Part shown: positions 1 through 10,533 of the stretch, in pieces | How the letters are laid out: the number at the start of each line of letters is the position of its first letter | How positions within the stretch are numbered: the first letter of the stretch is position 1 | Assembly: GCA_030248215.1 (NCBI GenBank) | Contig: JASANG010002517.1 | Coordinates: forward strand, 124,001-188,000 | Length of the DNA stretch: 64,000 nucleotides | Origin: Enoplolaimus lenunculus | Lineage: Eukaryota > Nematoda > Enoplea > Enoplida > Thoracostomopsidae | Direction of reading: 5' to 3' | The notes under the pieces: model-generated | What the model saw: only the letters and a program-made list of their open reading frames with translations | What the model was told of the DNA's origin: nothing | Database searches by the model: none | Program-made: the position numbers and the translations under genes

Positions 1-57
1 ATGTCCTTCGTGAACCATTTTAACCCCCAGCAAGATGAGCTTGCTACGGGTCTGAAA
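1..57. repeat. Truncated end of a hAT-like MITE ('CGTAGCCAG' family)
   Basis: The stretch GATGAGCTTGCTACGGG followed by TCTG is the inverse of the CAGGCCCGTAGCCAGCTCATC ends seen near 35570, 36599 and 51695. The window edge cuts off the rest. A short open frame from base 1 runs through the repeat and is not counted as a gene. Confidence 0.55.
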
Positions 58-210
58 GTGAAGCCAGGGACCTTCCACCAACTGCGAACCCACAAAAGGC
101 ACCGTTTTGACTTCCTGCTACCACTTTTGTAGTTTTCCCTACAGTAGAATAGTTTCCTCCCGCAACAATAATTTGGTTATCATGGCGCCTGCCGCTCTGC
201 TGCACCCCCT

Positions 211-299
211 GCGATTTGAAAAGATACTAAGCAGTAGTGCAGTAGACTTGTGTGGGTGGGCGGCAGCCCTCTATTCTGCTTAGCATCCCTTCAAATCGC
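211..299. repeat. Imperfect 89-bp hairpin
   Basis: The left arm at 211-234 (GCGATTTGAA...CTAAGCAG) is the inverse of the right arm at 277-299 (CTGCTTAG...TCAAATCGC), with a loop of about 40 bp. I saw no second copy in the window. The rest of 300-1000 shows no gene or repeat I can support. Confidence 0.5.
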
Positions 300-1001
300 A
301 AACAGTTCAGAAGAGGCGACAGCCCTGCTACTGAAAAACAACACAAAATTGACGCAACATTTTCGCACTAGAAACTAGTTTTTAAAACAAGAAAACAAAA
401 TATATGTATCAAGTTTCAAAGTACCCCCATATTTGCGTAGTAACGTGGGGAAACTACAAAAGTGCCTTTGTGCTAACAGAGGGGTGACAGTCAACAAAAA
501 ATGCTAATTTTTTCACATTTCGTTTTGTACTTCGTATATGTTCCCGTAACCACAATGGTGGCGAATTTTTGAAATTCAGCTACAAACGGTTCGTCTGAAG
601 CTCACAATGTGTTTTTTAGCCAAATACGTAATGAAATATGATGAGGTTAATCGCTAAACGGTAAAATGCCAAAAATATGCTTAAAAACGGTTTTAACCTG
701 TAATGTTTAGAACGCAAAAAGTATCTTTGCTCACCGGAAAATCCTTTAATCCGCCCCTACCGACAGCTGACTGAAACCAGGTTGTCAAGAAAAAGTGGTA
801 AATATCAATAACGTTAGCGATAGTTCAGTAACACAGTATCTTACCCAGCAAAAACGGGGTGTGACCCAACAAAAAATTGTTTGTCAAAAAGTTATATGGT
901 TCAACGTCGATTGCAAAGCTGTGTCGACTGATGTTGAATTTTTCGCAATTGCAAACGAATTTTCAACTCAACTCCGCAGTCTACGTTGAATGGGATATAA
1001 C

Positions 1002-1358
1002 GGCTGGGTTTCTGAAATCATACTTAAGTACGACTTAGGTACTTAAATATGTGCTAAGCAATTACTTAACCATTTTGTCGTTTTTAAAACCGTATTTAAG
1101 TTGAGTATACGTAAGTCACTGACGAAATTTATTATATTACAGATTTGGCATATCGAAATTGCTCTGATTAAAATTGTAGCATCGCGCTGTCTCTAATATA
1201 AAGCAAACTATGGATTTCGTGTTGTGATAACAGCTCGCATCTGCTGACGTTCATTTGTTTTTGCTCAAAAAGTTAAGTATTTACGTAAGTCGGCGGCTTA
1301 AATAATTACTTAAATATATCGTAAGTAAATACTTAAGTATGATTTCAGAAACCCAGCC
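1002..1358. mobile_element. MITE with about 29-bp perfect terminal inverted repeats
   Basis: The element starts GGCTGGGTTTCTGAAATCAT and ends with the exact inverse, followed on each side by CTTAAGTA-type repeats. The interior is AT-rich with several TACTTAAG motifs and no open frame. I found no target duplication, so the superfamily is not assigned. It lies just upstream of COQ9. Confidence 0.7.
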
Positions 1359-1455
1359 AGTGTGTTTAACTTTTTGACAAATTTTCTGGGTCTCAGGGGG
1401 GCCCTGTCAGTTCGCTTCTTGATCATTACAGATTTGGTTGTAATTTTTAGAAACT

Positions 1456-4400
1456 ATGATACCAATTAGTATTGCGAAGTTACCTTCAAACAAATTATCA
1501 TCAAACATTTCATATTTAAGTAATTTAATTCGTTACTTAGCGACAAATCCTTACGTTAACACTGATGAACAGCGGCAAGTGCTCAACGCTTCTTTGGCTC
1601 ATGTCCCTGTATTCGGATGGACTGAAACCACGGTTCGAAAAGGTAAATCTTATTGCGAAGCCCCCTCGGGAACGCTGGGACCCATGTCAAAACGAATCCT
1701 GACTCGTTGGTAATTGGAAGGATTTTTACAACCTTTAGAACAACCTACACCAGGGGTAAAGCTGGTCCGATTTTTTAGGCCATGTGACCGCAGTATTTAC
1801 TAAAATTGAACAAAAATTAAGGTTCAAAAATACGTATCTAAGCCTTATTACAATATCAAAGCAACGGTTGATTTCATGGACTCATGGAACAAACAGTAAT
1901 CACGCACACTGGTCCGATTTATTTCAGCTTGCATCTCCAAAGTTTGGTCCAAGCTCGAGCCAAGCCCGCTTAAGCCCGCGTGCCCAGCATTTGGGCCCAA
2001 GCCCGAGCCCGGGTTCGTGGGGGATGGCTCGGGCCGGTTCCAATCTTGACTTGCAGTATGGTAAATTTCGAAAAATTTCAATCTCGATGAGTTCGCAAAA
2101 AAACTGTTAAATGAGGTTATGACCTTTTCGAGTTGAAATTTCTATGACGAAACGATGTACTGTCCTTGAATTATCTCAACACCAATGGTGTGGTGGATTG
2201 GCCATATCTGTAGGGTCATGTTTCAGGTGCCCAAGATTTGGAGTTACCCGAAACATACACGGGTATATTTGACCAGCCGGCGTTCGCTCTTGTGTTACAT
2301 TTCTATCAACAGTGTAACAGTCAATTACGTCATATGCTGACTGATACCAAGTGAGTTTCTGATGAGGCCTTTTGGAGCCTTTTATTACCTTCCGGCATAC
2401 ACTCGCTCCGTCTCTGTCCTAGGACCGCGTGGGTGGTATCGTACTTGAAGTAATCTCTGGCACTGAACGCGGGTTAACTGTAAGTCTAAGCATAATCCTA
2501 AGCCTAATGTTAACTCCAGTTATAAACCTTTGTATAATGATGGGCAACAAATTGTCAAAGTCGGCGAAATTTTGCATGTTGTCGGACGGCGAATTGTAGT
2601 GATACCGAGTCGCCAGTGCCGGAGCAGCCACCCCCCATACCCCAATCTTGGGGGGGCAACCCTAATGGGGCTCCCACCCTAACCGATTGAAACAAAAACC
2701 GCTTAACTTTTAAAATGCGTCTGGCTTCTCGGTCGCTTCGCTCGCGAGTTTGGGGGTCCTCCACCCTGGAATTAGGGGGGAGCCACCACCCCTGCCTCCT
2801 CTGGCACTGCGAGTCACATACGTGCGGTTGTCACATATCTTTTGCGTAAGATTTATTGAAGAATTTTCAGGTGAATGTGAACCCGTAAGGTTTTCTATAT
2901 GGGATGTAACATTGTGTCAAAATGTGTTAGGCTCAGACGTACCTCAAATTTTGGTTCTACTTTCGCCATTTCCTCTCAGCAGGGTTCTATCGGAATTCCG
3001 ATTCCGGCTAAAATTCCGGCAAAATTTGACTTCTGATTCCGCTTCCGGCAAAATCTAGTTCCGGTTGGAACCCTGCCTGTCAGGCTCACAAAAAAAGTCT
3101 CATGTATGCCATGCGTGGGCCTTTAACCTTAAATGTGGGTGGAAAATGTTAAATTTTTTCTACGGAGTTGCAACCGTAGGCAAAATAACAAAGTGAACGC
3201 TCATTTCAAAACCATGAAACCAATGGTATTTTAGCAATATTTCATTTTTAAAATATAATCAGAGTTTGAAGGGTGGCGTTATTCTTGTCGTCCGGCACCG
3301 AATGCTACCGCAGTTAAACAAAATTTTGTTCAAACATTGACATGATGTTCCATACGGCAATAAATGTAAGTTGTGGTACATTAACGGACGGCACCGGTCG
3401 GGTGACGGACGGCACCAGTCGGGTTTTGGACGGCACCGATCGGGTGACAGACGGCGCCGGACGTCATCAAAAGTATAGCGGCACCATTACTTTTGTCGGT
3501 CTCAGAGTTCAATCTCAATCAGTTGGTGGCTTTATTGAAAACGCAATCAAGCAACGAATATCTCTCATTGAACCGTATGCGCCGTCGTGGCCTGAGGTAA
3601 GTATTTACCCTTATCATTAGTCTTAGGGTGGCGCTGTACTTGTCGTCCGGCCCGTGTCGTAGCAGACAGGGATGCGGGTTTCGCCCCCAAACGCCACGGT
3701 GGGGGCCCCAAACTTGCGAGCGAAGCAAGCGAGAAGCCAGACGCGTTTTAAAACTTCGGCGGTTTTTGTTTCAAGCTCTTTGGGTGGAGGATTATTAGGG
3801 GTTGGGGATGGGTCAAATGGGGTATGGGGGTGGTGTCTGCTCCGGCTCTGTCTCCGGCGGCCGGGCGTTTAATCAAGAGTTCAAAATGACTAAGTTTACA
3901 AGAGCTTATAGCTGGGTACATGCGTTGTAGAAAAGAATGTACCCAGCGCATGTTGCATTTTTGGCCTACATACCCATTTTTAGAGGGGTTGCAACTTGTG
4001 CGAACCATGGCACTGTACGCGTACGACATCAATACTGCTCTGCGTATAGTTTAATTTATGGGTATTGCATGTGATAGCAACCCCCTTAAATGAAGACGAG
4101 CTGGTCAAAAAGGTAACGCCCGGTGGTGCATTTTGTACCATGGGGAATCTCCATCAGTTGCATACTCTTGTATCATGCACTCTTAGCTTAATACATCTTA
4201 TGCATGTAATGGTAGATGTCTTATCTTATAATTAAAGCTGGAATACCGTAAGTATATACGTATTTTGGGCAATTTTCTAGCTGTGCATTGTTTAACGATA
4301 TTTTCTTAGAACACAAATGTGATTGTTCTATAGAAAAAATTTGCATGTAGATTGTTGTGCATTCGCTAACTTTTGCACATTGCGCTAAGCCGGCGTGACT

Positions 4401-7400
4401 AGTACACTGCAAAAAATGGTGAATCAAATTGACTCTCTTCGAAATAGGCTTTTCTGGACTACACAAACTTAGTCAAAATTCGACTCCACCATAGTCAAAT
4501 TCGGCTAACTGAGTCGCTCAGTGAGTCGAATTTGACTCTGGCGGAGCCAAATTTGACTGTTTGTGTAGGCCGGAAAAACCTATTTCGGAAAGAGTCAATT
4601 TGACTCACCATTTTTTGCAGTGTACGTATATTAAAATCGTTGGCAGAATATTAGCTGTGGTTTTGGTTATAGATAATAAATACGTACTTTATTATAGAGT
4701 TATGACCAAAACCATGGCTTATATTCTACCAGCGAATTTAATATACGTACACTGCAAAAATGGTGAGTCTAACTGACTGTTTCCGAAATAGGCTTTTCCG
4801 GAATAAATACGTACTTTATTATAGAGTTATGACCAAAACCATGGCTTATATTCTACCAGCGAATTTAATATACGTACACTGCAAAAATGGTGAGTCTAAC
4901 TGACTGTTTCCGAAATAGGCTTTTCCGGAATAAATACGTACTTTATTATAGAGTTATGACCAAAGCCGGAGGGACGATTTTTGTGAATGAGCTGTTTGTG
5001 GGATGTTTGGTTATACCCTGTTGGTATGTTTGATCGTTTGTAAGAGGTTAAAGTTTTATTTTCAGGCAATGGCATTGTTAGCATCTCCACGTAACATTCC
5101 AACTTCATCGCAATTTCTGTTGGAAACCATTGATGACATTGCGTATTTATCTGGCGATCGTTCGGTTGATGTAAGTGAACATAACAGAGTCAGGGTGAAG
5201 TACGGAATATTCTGCAAGTTTTAAAAATGGTACCATTGAACTCAGCGCGTCGAAATCTATAAAATAAACTGTTTTTCATTAAATTCCTAGGGGATCCGTA
5301 TTTCGTACCTCCGCCATAAAATCAGTACCATCTGTCGTTGTGTGGGGCATCGTACGCGAATAGACGTTGGGCACTGGACAGTGTCGTTAATGAATTTCTG
5401 AACGCAAAATTTTTGCAATTTGCAAATTTGTAAAGTATAAGTTAAACAAGGTTTAACGTCGCTCATGAATTGGAAGTCGGTGCAGTATACTTGCACTCGA
5501 AATTTTTGTGGTCTAAATATACTAAATAGTAGATACGTATCTAGCGGGGGTGCAAAGTGAAGGAACGTAAATTTTAAAATATGAAAACTTTACGTCTCCC
5601 CCCACATTTCGTCTCACTCCAGCGTTTCCTCCCACGAAGTGCGAGGCTTGCCCCACCTCCACCCCAAGCCGCCGGCAGCCTAGGAAAGCCACAGAATAGG
5701 ATTTTCGTACGGGATTCGAGCAGGTGCGACCCATGCAATGAATCGAAAAATCTGTTGTGATCAGGAAATATTTTCAGGCTGTTTTACACTTTCCACCACA
5801 TTCACACTTCGGTTATAGTCTAAGGTTCACATGTCGGTTTCGAAAATGGGCTACACAATTCGGCCTATGTAATGATCAGGGGCGGAACGTTTTTCTGTGG
5901 GACTGCAATAGAGTAAGCTTAAGCTTTAGACTATTTTTTTGCTTGGCTTAGGCTTAGGCTTAGTCTTAGGAACTCATTCTTAGGCTTAGGCTTAGGCTTA
6001 AGAATAAGCTTATAATACTGTTCCGCCCCTGTTCTTTATATTGGTCCGTAGTTGTAAGCCTTCAGTTAAGCCTAAACCTAAGCTTTAACCTCAAACGTAA
6101 AAGGGTACGAGTGTGAAGCCAATTACAGATGACGTGGTACTCAAAACGGCTTATGATTGGCGGAATTTACGAATCGACTTTGTTGTATTATGTCCAAGAT
6201 ATTTCGCCAAATCATGAAGAAACATGGCAATTTTTGCATCGACAAATTGATGCAATCAAAGCGTTTGGAAGCGTTCGTAATCAGGTTGGTGCCGATGCGA
6301 TCTATTATGCTTGGGAACAGCTTGCAACCAAAAAGTGTCGGTTTCGAGATTTTGTCACCTTCCGGTTATAGTAAATTTTAATTCCGGCTACACACTGTGG
6401 TTGTGGGGCAGCCCCAAAGCAATAAATGACACATAAACAGGTTCGTTTATATGTAAATTGTTTTTCATGGTAACCTTAAGTTAATGTTTGATATCGAAAA
6501 TTGTCGATGATAATATTGTAGGCCCATCGTTGCCAAATAAAAATGTTTTGGGAGTTTGACCCAACCATTCAGTTTGGAACCGTGGTTATTTTTAGGGTTT
6601 AGTTTTTCGGGCTGGTTGCCCTCGCGGTGACCATACGGGTTGCGCTATACTTTACTGTGCCGAACGCCGCCGCACGCCGCTATGCGTTGCTAACCATAGG
6701 CAAAATATATTTGGCGGCGTGCGGTGGTGTGCGGTAACTTTTAATAAAAAATATTTTGCGATTGTGTACGTCGTGTGTAGCGCAATGCTAACTTGACTTT
6801 CAGTCAAATACTTTGTTCTGTATGCAATTTTGTATACATTTAGGTATCATCCCAAATTGGAACACTGCCTGATGTGGTATATGCTGGATTCGAAACGGTA
6901 AGTGGAACCCCGGTTCACAGAAATACGTCCCAATTTCGTGGTCCAGCTTCCCAGTATGGTGTCATAGGCGACGGTCCTCGAGGGACATTTTGCAGATTGA
7001 TCGTACAAAAGGTTTTATTGAAAGATTTCCAACGTTAGCCCATGTAAAGATCACAGGCGGAACGTTTTTCTGTGGGACTGCAATAGAGTAAAGTTTAAGC
7101 TTTAGACGAATTTTTTGCTTGGCTTAGGCTTAGGCTTATCAGCTTAAGACTTAGAAATATGCTGATTTTATGCTTAGGCTTAGGCTCTAGGAGTATGCTT
7201 ATAATACTGTTCTACCCCTATTCGTTACATTGACCCCAACATTTAAAGTGTTTTATAGCAGAACACATGATTTGGTCCTGAACAACGCATTCCGTATTTT
7301 ATCATTGTCTGATGGCCGTCAATAAACCAGTAAAAACCCGGTACTTAAAAATATTTATGATAACCTTCTGAATCCTATTGGTCACAAATCATTTATTGAC

Positions 7401-7603
7401 CGATATACGACGCTCATTCGCGAACAAGTTTTTTAGCTGATGGCATATCATCGCTATGTGAAATTCACACTGCGAGAGTCACTCGTCTGAGTTCCAATCA
7501 AACACAGTTGTTTATGTTTTTTTCTGTTTTCATACATTTTAATTTTACTTAAATTTTGTTTCAGTTTCGAAATATCGTTGGAATGAACGACCGTCGAAGA
7601 TGA
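1456..7603 (+). CDS. COQ9: COQ9, ubiquinone biosynthesis lipid-binding protein (7 exons)
   Basis: Exons are 1456-1642, 2227-2350, 3506-3596, 5066-5170, 6129-6284, 6844-6897 and 7565-7603. They sum to 756 nt (251 aa plus TGA) and all phases match. COQ9 is a mitochondrial matrix protein that binds lipid and presents the quinone intermediate to COQ7. Family landmarks appear in order: LNASLAHVPVFGWTE, the LVLHFYQQCN segment, APSWPEAMALLASPRNIPTS, DRSVDMTWYSKR, YVQDISPNHEETWQFL and the C-terminal RNIVGMNDRRR, which mirrors the vertebrate LTGLNQRR end. The first 30 residues are uncharged to basic and could be a mitochondrial presequence; the protein is shorter than the human one (about 318 aa), mostly at this end. 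The ATG lies 5 nt after TTTTTAG, a possible spliced-leader acceptor. Intron 5 begins GTTGGT. Introns 3, 4 and 6 hold repeats. Confidence 0.93.
2980..3075. repeat. Short 'CAGGGTTC' foldback element
   Basis: It starts CAGGGTTCTATCGGAATTCC and ends CCGGTTGGAACCCTG, with GATTCCGGCTAAAATTCCGG-type internal repeats. A close relative lies at about 34195-34310. It sits in COQ9 intron 2. Confidence 0.6.
3384..3458 (+). repeat. 21-bp tandem repeat, about 3.5 copies
   Basis: The unit is close to ACGGACGGCACCGGTCGGGTG with single-base changes between copies. It lies between two copies of a GGGTGGCG..CTTGTCGTCCGGC motif (about 3272 and 3626), also seen inverted at about 34085-34125. This suggests the interior of a mobile element inserted in COQ9 intron 2, so COQ9 exon 3 at 3506 would lie between the two motif copies. 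Confidence 0.55.
3899..4185. mobile_element. Diverged copy of the 'AAGAGTGGATGATC' palindromic element
   Basis: It has the GCTGGGTACAT..AAAGAATGTACC..GTTGCATTTTTGG arm, and the CGCCCGGTGG and CAGTTGCATACTCTTG parts of the opposite arm. The best copy is at 59485-59820 and another is at 57066-57350. It lies in COQ9 intron 3. Confidence 0.5.
4405..4622. mobile_element. TA-flanked palindromic MITE (CACTGCAAAAAATGG family)
   Basis: It starts CACTGCAAAAAATGGTGA and ends with the inverse TCACCATTTTTTGCAGTG, with TA on both sides, as in Tc1/mariner-type target duplications. Most of its 218 bp is one long imperfect palindrome built from GAGTCAAATTGACTC-like words. Other copies are at 33152, 38220, 50283, 58524 and 63785. 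Confidence 0.8.
4675..4965 (+). repeat. 127-bp tandem duplication, about 2.3 copies
   Basis: AATAAATACGTACTTTATTA recurs at 4675, 4802 and 4929, exactly 127 bp apart and nearly identical. Each unit ends in a truncated TA-MITE end (CACTGCAAAAATGG to CTTTTCCGG). The duplication therefore followed the MITE insertion in COQ9 intron 3. Confidence 0.8.
5862..6047. mobile_element. GGCC-ended MITE carrying TTAGGC repeats
   Basis: The left end GGCCTATGTAATGATCAGGG is matched by an inverted CCCCTGTTCTTTATATTGG right end. The interior has the family's CTGCAATAGAGTAAGCTTAA block, then runs of GGCTTA. It lies in COQ9 intron 4. Confidence 0.7.
6650..6745. repeat. GC-rich foldback in COQ9 intron 5
   Basis: GTGCCGAACGCCGCCGCACG is echoed in inverted form by GGCGGCGTGCGGTGGTGTGCGG, with CTAACCATAGGCAAAATATA between the arms. 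The class is unknown. Confidence 0.4.
7037..7237. mobile_element. GGCC-ended MITE with TTAGGC repeats
   Basis: It starts GCCCATGTAAAGATCACAGG, carries the TGCAATAGAGTAAAGTTTAAG block and GGCTTAGGCTTA runs, and ends near CCCCTATTCGTTACATTGACC. It is in COQ9 intron 6. Confidence 0.65.
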
Positions 7604-8477
7604 CGCTGATTTTGGAAATGACGTCAATATCGTCATCCTGGCATAGAATACGCCCTGAACAACGTTGTATGGTTAGGCTTAGGCTTAGGCTTAAACTTGC
7701 GGTTAGATATGTTTTGCTGTTAAAGAAACACTGTTACTTAAGCAGGATGTAGCTGGATGTCAGTTTCTGTTTCCGGTAAAAATTGATTTCCATTTCAATA
7801 CGGAAAATTCGGTTTTTCTATGCTTATAATTAGTTACAAATCACGTATTTAATTGCGAAATTTTTCATTACAGATACGTTGCAAATGTTTGATTTTAAGT
7901 AAAAATGACAAAGTCACATCCAAAATCTTACAAAAATTTTATGCATCCACTATTTTTTAAATATTTTTAGAAATTCCAGTGGACATTTGTGTGCTTCAAT
8001 AGTTATTAATTGTATTAACAGAAAAATATAACATCTTTGAAACATTTATACTTCAATATCACTTTTCGGTTATTTTTGGTTTGCTTTCAGGTTACGTTTA
8101 TTTTTACTGTCTGTTTATACACCTTTGTTTGCAACGATTTAACAATGTGGTATTTTTTGCTACCAATTTTGCACCTAAATTGTTATTTGCCTAAATTTTG
8201 ATAGAGAAAAATAAAACAATTTCTGTCAGGTCAGCGTTTCATAGGATTGTTTGTTTGTTTTACATGTATTTTCGCCTTTTATCTGATATATTTGTAATTT
8301 GATAAGTAAATTTTAAACATATTTAAAATGTTGTTTATTTTTACTACATATAGTTGTATGTGGAGCGTCATAGGATGTTATTCAAATTTGTCCGCCTTAA
8401 ATGTGTACAGCATTGATCCGCCACGGTGGTGTCCGTTATTGTATATGTATCTCGATCAGTCTGCGATTTTATTTTGC

Positions 8478-8910
8478 AGTGAAAACTACATTTTATCTCT
8501 GTTTACGCTGCAAAACAGTTGAATTTTATCTCAAATTGTATGAAATGCTTAAATTTTCAACTTTGAATTTTTATTTTCTTGGCTTTAAACGGTTTTGAAG
8601 AATCCCGGCAGTGCAGTTAGCATATCGAATCACCCTCCATCCCTTGTGCCAACAACCCCATCTCCTGACTGGAGAGGTTATGACCTCTTGCCGTATCACT
8701 CTACCGAAACCACGGATGTTCTATGCAAATTTCGACCGCTGCCAGGGTGTAACCGGATATCCGTTTCCGTTTATATGTATACGTTTCCGTTAAAGAAATA
8801 ACGCAGATTCTGTTATTTTTACGTTCAAAACTAGTTATAAATCATACATATTTTGCAATTTTTTGTTACAGATATGTTGCAATTGTTTGAAAAGAAACAA
8901 AAATTACAAA
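8478..8910 (-). mobile_element. Dispersed element with a tRNA-Met-like segment (SINE candidate)
   Basis: This block matches 54887-55345 over most of its length. Read on the minus strand, 8647-8712 resembles a tRNA: an A-box-like GGTAGAGTGATACGGC, an anticodon-like loop GTCATAACC (CAT), and a degenerate B-box. The sister copy has a better A-box (TAGCTAGAGTGGTAAGGC). From 8745 the block continues as CAGGGTGTAACCGGATATCC, the end of another repeat family. From 7604 to 8477 I see only AT-rich DNA, including a diverged copy of that second family at about 7735-8000. Confidence 0.5.
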
Positions 8911-9404
8911 CTTGTTGGTTAGACGCCAAACTGTAATTCTTGTTTGGCGAGACCCCCCCAACTCAAGATGTTGAAGTGTTGAGTTGTTTACTGTTTATTT
9001 ATGTAAAATTCAGTTTAAACGTAAAAACTGACTCGGTGCCAAAATTACGTATGTTCGGCGTTCCAGTTTTAATTATATCAAAGATAAACAGTAAAAATAT
9101 GGATTAACCCGTTTTAAATATAACAAAACTCAGTCTCAGTGCGCATCAGTGCTTCTGTTATAAGAAACATTTGCCAGTCAGAAAAAATGTCTGTCTTTCG
9201 CCACCAAATTGCAAAAGATTAATCAAATTTTATGACAAAAATTTATTTTCTGTCAAAGCATAAAATACAAACTACGTTACATATTTCATTTTACTGCCTG
9301 CCGACTGTAAAATACAAAGTGAAAAGAACACGTGACGTACCATCTTGGCAGCTGTTGCATCAAATGTTGCAGAAGGAAGTTTCTGTGGCGTCAAATCGAA
9401 TAGT

Positions 9405-9455
9405 GAAACAGTTTGCGAGCGAGAAGCCAAACGCAATTTTAGTACTAAATCTTAA
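9405..9455 (-). repeat. Short dispersed motif, 'TGCGTTTGGCTTCTCGCTCG'
   Basis: On the minus strand this reads TTAGTACTAAAATTGCGTTT, then GGCTTCTCGCTCGC. Near-copies occur at about 2710, 3711, 19515, 52055, 57428, 61630 and 62806 on both strands. Around them, 9160-10530 has a truncated GGCC-MITE (9755-9862) and a CCGGAATTCCGG-rich stretch near 9950-9990, but no gene I can support. Confidence 0.55.
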
Positions 9456-10533
9456 TATCAAATGTGATTTTGATGCCTGTTGTTTGTGTATATGCTTGGA
9501 TGGTCCTTTACTTGGATTGACCAGTGCTTTAGCAATGGTATAATCAGGATTTTAGGAAGATATAAGCGTTTTAGCTTACCGTTTGTTGTGGGCGTTACAA
9601 ACAAACGATATTTAATCGTTTTTAGGCTTAAAGGGCAGGCACGTTTATTGTTGTAAACGTATATACCTTTTTGTCGTCGTTCCATAAAATTTCGGAGACT
9701 CTTTCGCGGAACCACCAGAAACCGGGACGGGCCTAAAAGTAAAATGGGCCAACCCATGTAAAGATCCGGGGCGGAACGTTATTGTGTGAAACTGAATTAG
9801 AGTAAACTTAAGCTTTAGACTAATTTTTTTGGCTTAGGCTTATGTTTAGTCTTAGGTCCTGGGCTCGAACTGAATATCCTTCAGTTTAGCGAAATCGCAA
9901 CTGTTGTTGGTCACCTCTGCTTTTCTAGCTTTAACTTGCAATTTAGCGGAACCGGAATATAAGAAATGTCGGAACCGGAATTCCGGTTGCACCGTGGTTG
10001 TCATATAAAGTCCTACGCCCCAGTATTTAACAGCGAAGGTGTAACTAAAGAAGGAAGTAGCTATTAGGTCAATTCCGGAAGCCACAATCTCATTTTACTG
10101 TTTGCTGTTGAGTAGTGTGGCATATAGCGAGCGAAAAATTGATCATCCTAAACACTTTATTCCAGGATGCCACCGGATATGCTGGTCGTTTCAGTTTTCA
10201 GCGTAAAATCGACATGGATCAAGCAGACTTTTTACAATGAGCATACATTTTATTTGTATATTTAGTTTTCAATTTCGTGAGTCGACAATTCGTCGACGGA
10301 CAACTCATCCTGAGTCCCACATTTCGAGGTTCATGGCACCTTGTGCCGGTCCCTCGACGAGCCGACCCACTTATGCTTAATCCAGGGGACAATTAACGGG
10401 TCGACGGGTTGTCGGAGTGGGCGCGGGTGTCGGATTACAAGTTGTGATATAATCTTAATTATTCACTTTTAATTTTAGACTTTGAGTCTGTATTAAAATA
10501 TAAATAAACAAACAAAGCATAGTTGTTTAGTTA

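Noticed and set aside
795-989. Open frame of 64 codons upstream of COQ9
   Set aside because: No homology, no splice context and ordinary length for chance; it is next to a MITE.
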